Shown here piece after piece: positions 1 through 7,340 of a stretch of DNA of 64,000 bases; position 1 is the first letter of the stretch; the number at the start of each line of letters is the position of its first letter. The stretch covers positions 1,116,001 to 1,180,000 of the forward strand of contig JADJPM010000004.1 of NCBI GenBank assembly GCA_016713245.1, given 5' to 3'. The notes under the pieces were generated by a model. That model saw only the letters and a list, made by a program, of their open reading frames with translations. It ran no database searches and had not been told where the DNA came from. The translations under genes were made by a program, and so were the position numbers. The DNA is from Verrucomicrobiaceae bacterium. Lineage in GTDB: Bacteria > Verrucomicrobiota > Verrucomicrobiia > Verrucomicrobiales > Verrucomicrobiaceae.

Positions 1-1259
1 TGAAGGCGCTCGGTGTTATCATTGAAGCGGATGAGCTTGAAATCGCCCATGCGCACCGTGCGTCCGCTATCTGCTGCTGCGATGGCCGCTCCTGACTCTT
101 CGGCGTAGGCGGCACGGGCGGGTTCGCTTTGATTGAGCAGGAGAGGCATGAGGCTGCGGCTGTCGATGGGCTTCACCGCGGGCTGCGTGGTGGTCACATT
201 GATGCCGGTCATCTCGAGGACGGTGCTGTAAAGATCCACCGCATGGACCAGCTCGGTGCTTTCGCGATTCGGAGCCACCACACCTGGACCACTGATGAGC
301 AGCGGCACACGCACGCCGCCTTCATAAAGCGAGTCCTTCGAGTGGCCGTTGCTGAAAGGCGTCTGGATCACCTGATTCGTGGTGCCATTGTCACCGACGA
401 AGATGATCCACGTGTTTGCCCGCACCGCCGGGCTCATGCCAGCCAGCAGTCGGCCGATCTCCGTGTCCATGGCCTGCACGGCGGCGTTGTGATGGGTGCG
501 CTGATTGGCAGCGGTGTTGTTGATCGGCAGCGTGGCCCAGTTGCCGATGGTCGTGTCGTAGGTGTGGAGGTCATTCGGCGGCTTATGGAAAGGGGTGTGA
601 GGAGCGTTGTAGGCCACCCAGGCGAACCACGGATTGTTGCCGCGTGCGCCGATCCATGCCAGGGCATCGTTCGTCACATCCGTGGTGGCATAGGTGGTGG
701 TGCCGTTCGCTGTGCCGGTGACGCCATTGATGGTTTTCGTCCAGGAGGTGTAGGTGCCAGTGCCGCCACTGCCGCCGACGAGTGATCCGGTGAGGCAGCC
801 GGCGTAGTGCGGCCAGCCCGCGATGTTCGCCGGATCATTCGCGATGTTTTGGCCCACCGTGACGTGCCATTTGCCAAAATGCGCCAGCGAGTAGCCGAGG
901 CCGCCATTCGCCGCGAAGGCTCTCGGCAGCGTGAACTCCGACGCCATGAGCTGGCCGTCATTCGCGGTGACCGCCGTGGTCACACCATGACGGAACGGCT
1001 GCCGGCCTGTGAGGATGGAAGCGCGGGTCGGCGAGCACGTGGGCTGCGCATAGGCATTTCGAAACTGCACGCCGGTGGTCTTCAGCGCATTGATGTTCGG
1101 CGTCGGCGGCAGCACCGCACCGGGTGAGCTATTGTAGAGCGAGTGACTGTCCGTGCCGAAATCATCGGCGATGATCAAGAGCACATTGCGCTGCTGGGCC
1201 TGTGTTTGAGAGCTAAATGCAAAGAGCAATGCGGTGACGAGAGAAGGCAGGGTTTTCAT
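1..1259 (-). CDS. Secreted sulfatase (C-terminus cut by window start)
   Basis: Hydrolyses a sulfate ester, probably on a polysaccharide, in the periplasm or outside the cell. Reading down from the ATG at 1259 there is a signal peptide (MKTLPSLVTALLFAFSSQTQA), then the metal-binding start of the fold (NVLLIIADDFG, Asp32-Asp33), then CSPTR at residues 75-79. That is the C-x-P-x-R signature whose Cys is converted to formylglycine, followed by SILTGRQP. A GKWH motif lies further on, with FVGDNGTTN as a likely later metal-site region. About 419 codons are visible and no stop is reached, so the protein continues left of the window. It is divergent from the two-component system at 1367. The substrate cannot be told from sequence. 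The family call is firm. Confidence 0.93.
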   Translation of the reverse strand, partial: MKTLPSLVTALLFAFSSQTQAQQRNVLLIIADDFGTDSHSLYNSSPGAVLPPTPNINALKTTGVQFRNAYAQPTCSPTRASILTGRQPFRHGVTTAVTANDGQLMASEFTLPRAFAANGGLGYSLAHFGKWHVTVGQNIANDPANIAGWPHYAGCLTGSLVGGSGGTGTYTSWTKTINGVTGTANGTTTYATTDVTNDALAWIGARGNNPWFAWVAYNAPHTPFHKPPNDLHTYDTTIGNWATLPINNTAANQRTHHNAAVQAMDTEIGRLLAGMSPAVRANTWIIFVGDNGTTNQVIQTPFSNGHSKDSLYEGGVRVPLLISGPGVVAPNRESTELVHAVDLYSTVLEMTGINVTTTQPAVKPIDSRSLMPLLLNQSEPARAAYAEESGAAIAAADSGRTVRMGDFKLIRFNDNTERL

Positions 1260-1278
1260 GGTTCTACCTCATAGAACC
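1260..1278 (-). promoter_or_regulatory. Perfect inverted repeat abutting the sulfatase start codon
   Basis: GGTTCTA and TAGAACC are perfect 7-bp arms around a 5-nt loop, ending one base before the sulfatase ATG. On the sulfatase strand the loop reads TGAGG, so the only purine-rich Shine-Dalgarno-like stretch (GAGGT, 6 nt from ATG) sits in the loop and on the edge of the stem. It could be an RNA hairpin controlling translation or a DNA operator. The repeat is seen directly; the role is inferred. Confidence 0.5.
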
Positions 1279-1366
1279 TCAGCGCTTTAACAGGACCATG
1301 CACTGCTGGATAAATTTGGTTTTATTTTCGGGTTTTGTCGGGTCGAGCCGTTAGATTGCACCTGCC

Positions 1367-2041
1367 ATGCGAATCCTGCTGCTCGAAGATCAAGACCGTC
1401 TCCGCGCCTCCACCCAAAAAGGGCTGGAGGAGATGGGTTTCGCCGTGGATGCGGTCGAAGATGGCGATCTGGCGCTGGAGCAGGCTTTGACCCATCCTTA
1501 CGATGCTGTGGTGCTCGACATCATGGTGCCAGGTCGTGATGGTCTGAGCATCCTGCGTGTGCTGCGGGAGAAAAAGAAGGCCACACCGGTGATCCTGCTC
1601 ACCGCACGCTCTACTCTACCGGAACGAGTGGAAGGCCTGAACCTCGGTGCCGACGACTATTTGACGAAACCATTCTACGTCGAGGAACTCGCCGCACGCC
1701 TGCGCACGGTGGTGCGCCGTCATTCGGGTGCGCCGATGCACCTGCTGAAGGTGGCCGACCTGCACATGGACCTCGTCACGCGACAGGTCTCCCGCGGCGG
1801 CCAGGGCATGGAACTCTCCGTGCGGGAGTTTGCGCTGCTGGAGTTTCTCATGCGATCACCCGAGCGTGTTTTTAGCCGCGTGCAGATCTACGAACACGTC
1901 TGGGGCTATGGAATGGATTTGGAGAGCAATCTCGTCGAAGTCTATGTGCAGCGCCTCCGCGCCAAGATCGACAAAGATCAGGAGGTGAAACTGCTGCGCA
2001 CCGTTCGTGGTGCCGGCTATGCGTTGGGAGAGCCGCGATGA
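1367..2041 (+). CDS. OmpR/PhoB-family response regulator
   Basis: Two-component response regulator of 224 residues. The N-terminal receiver domain (about 1-115) has the acidic pocket Glu7/Asp8, the phospho-acceptor Asp51 (VVLDIMVPGRDG), Thr79 and Lys101 (LTKPF). The C-terminal winged-helix DNA-binding domain (about 125-222) contains ELSVREFALLEFLM and ends in LLRTVRGAGYALGEPR, typical of the OmpR/PhoB class. Its last bases overlap the start of the kinase gene (ATGA), so the pair is translationally coupled and surely cognate. The input signal is unknown. Genes of this kind often serve metal or envelope-stress sensing (CusR/CopR-like), but nothing nearby confirms that. Confidence 0.95.
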   Translation: MRILLLEDQDRLRASTQKGLEEMGFAVDAVEDGDLALEQALTHPYDAVVLDIMVPGRDGLSILRVLREKKKATPVILLTARSTLPERVEGLNLGADDYLTKPFYVEELAARLRTVVRRHSGAPMHLLKVADLHMDLVTRQVSRGGQGMELSVREFALLEFLMRSPERVFSRVQIYEHVWGYGMDLESNLVEVYVQRLRAKIDKDQEVKLLRTVRGAGYALGEPR

Positions 2042-3597
2042 TCACCCCGCACCCATCGTCTTTCCGACTCCGGCTGGCGCTGCAAACGATGCTCGTCGCC
2101 GGCATCGTGGTGGCGGGGTTCGGAGCGGGCGCCTGGTGGTTTGCCCTGGAGCAACAGGCGCGGAATCATGACCTGCGCATCGCCCAGGAAGCTCGCAGGC
2201 TCTGGACGCAACTCACGCCGAGGCATCGCGAGGAAGACTTCGCGCAGGCCGTGCAGAAGATTTTTGGCCGCAGTGAAGACGCGGTGGCCGTGAGTGTGCT
2301 TTGGCACACGGAAGGAAATCCCTCCACGACCCTCGCCGGACCTGCCGTGAACCCAGCGAACCGCGACAGCTTCGTCAAACACCTGCCGCAAGGGCCTGCC
2401 GTGGTGACTCGCCCGGCCGATTCCGGGGGTGAGCAGCGTCAGGCGCGTGCCCTTTCTCCCGAGATCGCCAGCGTCGGCATCCAACGCCGTCCTTTGATGC
2501 CAGAAATCCGCACGCCCGATTTTTTCACCATCACCGATGTCTCGGGCGAATGGCGCTTCGGGGCCTTCAGCAATCCGCACTACACCCTCTTTGTCGGCCT
2601 TTCCCACACCGACTTGCAAGGCGAGGCACGTGGCATCGCGCTTTGGTTCGCGGGAGGCGGTGTGCTGGCTCTCTTGATCGCTGGACTCGGCGCTTGGTGG
2701 TCCTCCGGCCGAGCCATCCGACCTCTCGACCGCATCGTCGCCCTCGCGGATCGCATGAGCGCCGGAAGCCTCGGCGAGCGCATCCCTCTGGGCAGTGGCG
2801 ATGACCGAGAGTTTACCCAGCTCATCAGCGCCCTAAACAACATGACCGCAAGACTGGGGCTGAGCTTCGAACAATCAGCTCGCTTCACGGCCGATGCCTC
2901 GCACGAGCTCAAAACGCCTCTCGCCGTCATCCAGACCACGCTGAATGACATCTTGCGATCCGAGTCGCTGGACGAAGAGTCGCACGAACGCCTCAGCGTG
3001 GTGCTCCATCAGGTCTCGCGGCTCAAACACATCACCCACAGCCTGCTTTTGCTCTCGCAGGCCGATGCGGGTGAACTCCCGATCCACCGCGAGCCCTACG
3101 ACCTCTCCAGCGACCTCGAAGGCCTCATGGAAGACGCCGAGTCCCTCTGTGAAACCGCCGGACTCACCTTCGAAAAGCACATCCAGCCCGGCGTCTTCAT
3201 CAAGGCAGACCGTGCCCTCATGCACCAAGTTTTTCAAAACCTCGTCAGCAACGCCGTGAAGCACAACCAACCCAACGGCAGCGTGCACGTCGAACTGCGC
3301 GACCTCGAAACAGCCGTCATCTTCCAGATCACCAACACCAGCGCGGAAATCCCCACCGACGTCAAACAGCGCCTTTTCGACCGCTTCTACCGAGCCGAAA
3401 CCTCCCGCCGCGGTGAAGGCTTCGGCCTCGGCCTCAACATCGCCTTCGAACTCGCCCGCGCCAACGGAGCCAAGCTCGAGCTACAAGAATTGGGCCGTGG
3501 CGAAACGCGATTCACCGTGACCTATGAAAAGTTATTTGAGTCAGACTTGGACCGGATGCCCAAGGCACTGCCGGATTCTGGTGAGAAACAGTCTTGA
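2038..3597 (+). CDS. Membrane sensor histidine kinase (HAMP-HisKA-HATPase)
   Basis: Partner kinase of the preceding regulator, 519 residues. One membrane helix near 13-36 and a second near 200-222 bracket a periplasmic sensor region of about 160 residues with no recognised fold. A HAMP linker follows (about 222-275), then the dimerisation box ARFTADASHELKTPLAVIQT with phospho-acceptor His289, the N box (LVSNAVKHNQP) and the G box (GEGFGLGLNIAFELARANGA). All catalytic boxes are intact. The start ATG overlaps the regulator stop as ATGA. It ends 15 bp before the convergent stop of the propeller protein. The architecture resembles heavy-metal sensor kinases such as CusS, but the ligand is not shown. 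Confidence 0.94.
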   Translation: MITPHPSSFRLRLALQTMLVAGIVVAGFGAGAWWFALEQQARNHDLRIAQEARRLWTQLTPRHREEDFAQAVQKIFGRSEDAVAVSVLWHTEGNPSTTLAGPAVNPANRDSFVKHLPQGPAVVTRPADSGGEQRQARALSPEIASVGIQRRPLMPEIRTPDFFTITDVSGEWRFGAFSNPHYTLFVGLSHTDLQGEARGIALWFAGGGVLALLIAGLGAWWSSGRAIRPLDRIVALADRMSAGSLGERIPLGSGDDREFTQLISALNNMTARLGLSFEQSARFTADASHELKTPLAVIQTTLNDILRSESLDEESHERLSVVLHQVSRLKHITHSLLLLSQADAGELPIHREPYDLSSDLEGLMEDAESLCETAGLTFEKHIQPGVFIKADRALMHQVFQNLVSNAVKHNQPNGSVHVELRDLETAVIFQITNTSAEIPTDVKQRLFDRFYRAETSRRGEGFGLGLNIAFELARANGAKLELQELGRGETRFTVTYEKLFESDLDRMPKALPDSGEKQS

Positions 3598-3612
3598 TGC
3601 TTCAGTGATCCG

Positions 3613-6357
3613 CTATTCGATGGGGGAAATGGCCATGCCCTCACCGAGCACTAGCAGCACAAGCTTCTTGAACTGCTGCCGCTCACCAGCTTTCACCGCC
3701 TTGCGGTAGAGGCTCACGCGATTGATCTCGCCGGGGAAGAGCTGCGTTTCAGGCACATCGACCTTGGTGAAACCTGCTTTTTGCAGCGCTTCCTCCTGAC
3801 TCGCGGCTTTGGGGCGAATGGTCGGTGTGAGCGCGAAAAGGGTGCCGGGCTTGGTGATGGTCACGTCGAGCTTTTCGATGCTGGTGCGATGAAACGGCAG
3901 GTCTTTGACCGCGTCGGGCATTTCGTCGATGACGTAGTCGCGATCATCGAAAAGCTTCACGCCGCGTTTCATGACGGCGGGCGCGGGTGGCGGCGGTGCG
4001 GGCCATTCGATGCGTTTTTGGCTTTTTTGCGATTCGAAGTCGCCCACGGCTTCCAGTTTGCCGAACATGATGCGGTCGGTCGAGCCGCCGTGGTCGCTTT
4101 GGCTGACGGTGAGCCAGAGTGTGCCTTCGTGTTCGTGGAAGGTGGGATATTGAAACGAGTGCGGGGACTCGAAGCGGTATTTGCGCTGCCAGGTTTTGCC
4201 GTCGTGGGAGATGTCCACGTTGAAAACGCTGCGATTGCAGTTCTGGATCTTGGTGTTCTCCTGCCAGCCGAGGTAATAGATGCCGTTGAACTTATCGAAG
4301 GTCGGTTTCGAGTTAAGGCCGTTGGGCACGAAGGGCTTCGGCTCGGCGACGGTCCATGTTTTGCCGTCCTGGCTGGTGGTGAAGTGGTAGTTGCCGCCGT
4401 CGTTGCGCACGATGGCCATCCAGGTGCCGTCGGGGAGGCGGTTCACGGCGGATTCGCTGAGTTGTTGCGACTGCGGCTCGTTGTAGTGGCCGATGACCTC
4501 GAAGGTGGTGAAGTCATCGTGCAGCACGGCGAGGGCGTTTTGTTTGCCGGGGAAGTTGTTGAGCGCGACGTAGCGCCTGCCGCCGAACTCCTTGAACGAA
4601 TCGAAGATGTAGAGGCCGTGATTCACGGCGGGCCTTTTGAAGCCCAAAGCGGCCGCGTCAGCATGAAAGTGGCGCGGCTCCATGTCGAAGGTGCCGGCTG
4701 CGGTCTTGAGCTTGGCCTTCTGAATGCTGCCCTCGAAGGTCTGGGTGCGCAGGTCAAAGTCACGATACCAGGTCACGGCCTGTTCTTTGGCCGACTGGCT
4801 GCAAAAGTAGGTGCGCAGCGTGTGCTCATCCTTGCGGATGATGCGCGGCACGAAGACCTGCGCCTCCGGCAGCGTGACATTGGCGAATGCCTGGCCCGCT
4901 TTGGCAAGCAGGTGCGTCTTTTCGACCTGGAGCGTCTTCAAGTTCACCACCGTCAGCACGCAATACATCGCCGCGCCCGCGCCGTGGCCGGGTGACACGT
5001 CGTTGTCATGCTCGACGATGTAGGCTCGCTCGCCGACGCAGACGAACTCCGCATCATGCGCCCCTTTCACCTGCTGTGCCGAGACGCGGACGAGTCGCTG
5101 CATGACGATGTCCCCCGCGAGCGCGGGGTCCCAATTGGTGGGGAGTAGATTTCCGGTGGAGACTGTGGATTTCTTTGCCAAAGCATCCGTCTCGCTGAGT
5201 TTGAAGCGGGTGCTGACGACGCTGCTCTTTTCCGGACCGGCGGCATATTGGATGTAGGTGGTCGCAATGAGGGTGCCGTCGCCGAGGAGTTCGAGATCGG
5301 AGTAGCCACAGTCGGTGTTGCCTGTGCCGGGCTTGTCAGTGGGGCTGCGCTTCGTGTTGTGGAGGAGTTTGATGCGATACTGGCCTTCGCGGCGGTTCAC
5401 GATGTCATCCAAGGTGCCGACCCAGGCGACGTAGTGTCCGTAGGTGGCGCTCGTTTTTGCCATGTCGCGGAAGGCGATGACGAGGCGGCCATCGGGCGCG
5501 TGTTTGATGACATGGCGATCCCCGGTGAGCGCGGCGGGGAGTTCTTTGGGCTGGCTCCAGGTGCGTGCGTCGTCTGTGCTGACGGAAAAGAGCGAGTGAT
5601 GCTGGCGCGTGTTTTCGCGCAGGAGCATGACGAGCTGTTTGCCATCATCGGACCGTGTCACGCTCGGCTGCGCCCATTGACCCGGGACGATGAGAATGAC
5701 GCGCTCTTTGCTCCAAGTGAGACCACCATCGAGCGATTCGCTCTGCCACACGACGGGATGCAGATCCTTGGCGTTCGTTGGGTCGCGACGGTCGGACCAC
5801 ATGATGAGTCGCTTGCCGCCATCGAAGGACAAGATGCTCTTCGGGGCGACTTCGCCAACGAGGCCGAGTTCCTTCATTACAGACCACGTTTTGCCAAGGT
5901 CCGTGGAGAACGAACTGCGCAGATTGCCCGGGAAATCACAGCCACCGAAGATGAAGAGGCGCTCGACGCCCTGCGGATCGGTGAGGCGATGGAGCACAGG
6001 CGTGGTCTTTTTCACGACCTGCCAGTCCGGCGGCGTGGACAAAGGCGAAGTCCAGGTGAGGCCGCTGTCATCGCTGCGGGCGAGCGGGCCGAGGTGTCCC
6101 GCGTGATTCATGCACCATGCCGTGAACATCGTCCTGCCATCCGCCATGAGCACCGTGTCGCAATGTCCTTGGTATTCCTTTTCCGTGCCACGGGCGATGA
6201 CGACATGCCGCGCCGCATCGGCAGAGATGTCTGCGGTCGGGATGGAAATCGTGCGCAAGGTGGCCGGCGTGGGCCCTGCAAAGGTGGGCACATCCTCGGC
6301 ATGGACGAAGGCGCTGCACGAGATCGCGAGAAAGCAGGAAAGGGATCGAAGAGACAT
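3613..6357 (-). CDS. Secreted sialidase-like (BNR/Asp-box) propeller protein
   Basis: Large exported protein of 914 residues with signal peptide MSLRSLSCFLAISCSAFVHA. It carries at least six Asp-box motifs (S-x-D-x-G-x-T-W): SDDSGLTW, STDLGKTW, SLDGGLTW, STDDARTW, SQDGKTW and SHDGKTW. They are spread over two groups, which suggests two beta-propeller units joined in one chain. The Y-R-I-P motif of true sialidases is not present; the equivalent region reads GHCDTVLMADGRTMFTAW. It is therefore a sialidase-superfamily protein of uncertain substrate, and it may bind or cleave another glycan. A C-terminal segment of about 120 residues after a proline-rich linker (PAPPPPAPA) has no recognised fold. 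It is divergent from the small-RNA/EF-hand locus. Confidence 0.8.
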   Translation of the reverse strand: MSLRSLSCFLAISCSAFVHAEDVPTFAGPTPATLRTISIPTADISADAARHVVIARGTEKEYQGHCDTVLMADGRTMFTAWCMNHAGHLGPLARSDDSGLTWTSPLSTPPDWQVVKKTTPVLHRLTDPQGVERLFIFGGCDFPGNLRSSFSTDLGKTWSVMKELGLVGEVAPKSILSFDGGKRLIMWSDRRDPTNAKDLHPVVWQSESLDGGLTWSKERVILIVPGQWAQPSVTRSDDGKQLVMLLRENTRQHHSLFSVSTDDARTWSQPKELPAALTGDRHVIKHAPDGRLVIAFRDMAKTSATYGHYVAWVGTLDDIVNRREGQYRIKLLHNTKRSPTDKPGTGNTDCGYSDLELLGDGTLIATTYIQYAAGPEKSSVVSTRFKLSETDALAKKSTVSTGNLLPTNWDPALAGDIVMQRLVRVSAQQVKGAHDAEFVCVGERAYIVEHDNDVSPGHGAGAAMYCVLTVVNLKTLQVEKTHLLAKAGQAFANVTLPEAQVFVPRIIRKDEHTLRTYFCSQSAKEQAVTWYRDFDLRTQTFEGSIQKAKLKTAAGTFDMEPRHFHADAAALGFKRPAVNHGLYIFDSFKEFGGRRYVALNNFPGKQNALAVLHDDFTTFEVIGHYNEPQSQQLSESAVNRLPDGTWMAIVRNDGGNYHFTTSQDGKTWTVAEPKPFVPNGLNSKPTFDKFNGIYYLGWQENTKIQNCNRSVFNVDISHDGKTWQRKYRFESPHSFQYPTFHEHEGTLWLTVSQSDHGGSTDRIMFGKLEAVGDFESQKSQKRIEWPAPPPPAPAVMKRGVKLFDDRDYVIDEMPDAVKDLPFHRTSIEKLDVTITKPGTLFALTPTIRPKAASQEEALQKAGFTKVDVPETQLFPGEINRVSLYRKAVKAGERQQFKKLVLLVLGEGMAISPIE

Positions 6358-6395
6358 GATTCGAGAAAACGGGCATTGAGGAGGTATTTCGCGTC

Positions 6396-6422
6396 TTGAA
6401 TGCCGTCGTGGCGTGGTATGCT
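6396..6422 (+). promoter_or_regulatory. Candidate sigma-70 promoter with extended -10
   Basis: TTGAAT at 6396-6401 and TATGCT at 6417-6422 are separated by 15 bp. The -10 box is preceded by TGG, giving an extended -10 (TGGTATGCT). It points rightward into a gene-free stretch ending in a terminator-like hairpin and then the EF-hand protein gene. The short spacer is the weak point; the extended -10 partly compensates. Confidence 0.4.
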
Positions 6423-6428
6423 AACACC

Positions 6429-6581
6429 AAGTTCACACCAGACTCTCGCGTGCTGTCACGGAAACTTTGGCAGCCCGGGTTCGAGCTTGCCTGGGGAACG
6501 CCGATGTGGATTAAGTGGGAATGATGATCCTGTCCTGCCAATCGCTCGCCCTCGGGCTTCCGGGCGGATTGGCTTTTTTTT
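6429..6581 (+). ncRNA. Candidate structured small RNA or attenuated leader
   Basis: The interval has no convincing ORF, lies downstream of an extended -10 promoter, and ends in a hairpin plus eight T residues, as expected for a discrete RNA of about 150 nt. Inside, CCCGGG (6474-6479) can pair with CCTGGG (6490-6495). The terminator ends 25 bp before the start of the EF-hand protein gene, so the transcript could be a free small RNA or a regulated leader. It does not match the conserved core of SRP RNA, tmRNA or RNase P RNA as I know them, and I could not assign it to any family. Confidence 0.35.
6537..6581 (+). terminator. Rho-independent terminator-like hairpin
   Basis: GCCAATC (6537-6543) pairs with GATTGGC (6567-6573). 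After a 3-nt bulge CGCCC (6547-6551) pairs with GGGCG (6562-6566). T8 follows immediately (6574-6581). It closes the candidate small RNA and lies just upstream of the gene at 6607, so it could also act as an attenuator. Confidence 0.6.
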
Positions 6582-6606
6582 GGACGGGGAATTCACGGCA
6601 GTCCGT

Positions 6607-7326
6607 ATGAACCGCGAGTGCATCATCCTGTTCAAGACGTTGTTGCTGGCGACTGCAATGGCTTGTGCGCATCCGGAGGATCAGTGTGCGATGCTGGTCA
6701 AACCTGCGCCGCATGCGCTGGAGGTGAGGTTTACGTTCAATCTGCTGACGGTGACAAAATGTGTGCGGGTGGACGCGGATGGGGATGGAATGATCAGCGT
6801 GGACGAATTGAAGGCAGCGGAGCCGGCTTTCACGCGGTATCTGAACGAGCACATCAAGTTGGAGGTGAATCAAAAGTCGGCGTCATGGGGAGAGCAGGCC
6901 GAGTTTCACTATTTGTGGCCCAGATTCGCGGCGACACCGCCCTTGGGTGAGGAGGAGCATGCCGGGCGAAATCTGGATGTGACGTTCGTTTTGCCGCAGA
7001 AGGCGCTTTTGGAGGCTTTTGGGATTCGGTTCGAGATTTTTGAGCAGGCGGGGCGGCTGCACACGATCAGCGGACGTTACGAGCAGGATGGTCGGGTGCT
7101 GGAGGTGCCGTTCAGCCTTCAAAAGCCGGAGCACACGTATGTGACTGGCTATGTGGAAGAGCTGGTTCGCAATGAGGAGCCTGCCAAAGAGGTGACGAAG
7201 CCTGTGGAGGCTCCAAAGTCAGATGAGCCGAAAAGCAGCTTGGGCAGCATCGTGGGCTGGGTGCTGCTGGCAGCGGTTTTGTTGGCACTCGGCTACCTGC
7301 AAGTGCGCAGGAGAAGGCGGTGGTAG
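6607..7326 (+). CDS. Exported EF-hand protein with C-terminal membrane anchor
   Basis: I do not recognise a named family for this 239-residue protein. It has an N-terminal signal sequence (ILFKTLLLATAMACA) and a perfect EF-hand loop at residues 56-67 (DADGDGMISVDE, with Asp56, Asp58, Asp60, Gly61, Ile63 and Glu67), so calcium binding is likely. A beta-rich middle region follows, then a Lys/Glu/Pro linker (about 193-212), a hydrophobic helix (SIVGWVLLAAVLLALGYL) and a basic end (RRRRRW), as in a membrane anchor with the tail in the cytoplasm. I chose the ATG at 6607 because the signal peptide starts there; the reading frame is open further upstream, but through the candidate RNA and terminator. 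It ends 14 bp from the convergent M60 protein gene. Confidence 0.7.
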   Translation: MNRECIILFKTLLLATAMACAHPEDQCAMLVKPAPHALEVRFTFNLLTVTKCVRVDADGDGMISVDELKAAEPAFTRYLNEHIKLEVNQKSASWGEQAEFHYLWPRFAATPPLGEEEHAGRNLDVTFVLPQKALLEAFGIRFEIFEQAGRLHTISGRYEQDGRVLEVPFSLQKPEHTYVTGYVEELVRNEEPAKEVTKPVEAPKSDEPKSSLGSIVGWVLLAAVLLALGYLQVRRRRRW

Positions 7327-7340
7327 CCCGCGTATTCACG

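Noticed and set aside
3781..6399. Long plus-strand frames (404 and 383 codons) opposite the Asp-box propeller gene
   Set aside because: The minus-strand product has repeated Asp boxes and a signal peptide. The plus-strand frames have no domains and mirror its codon use.
6470..6500. GGGTTCGAG resembling a tRNA T-loop
   Set aside because: No cloverleaf, acceptor stem or anticodon arm can be drawn around it; it fits better as part of the local CCCGGG/CCTGGG hairpin.
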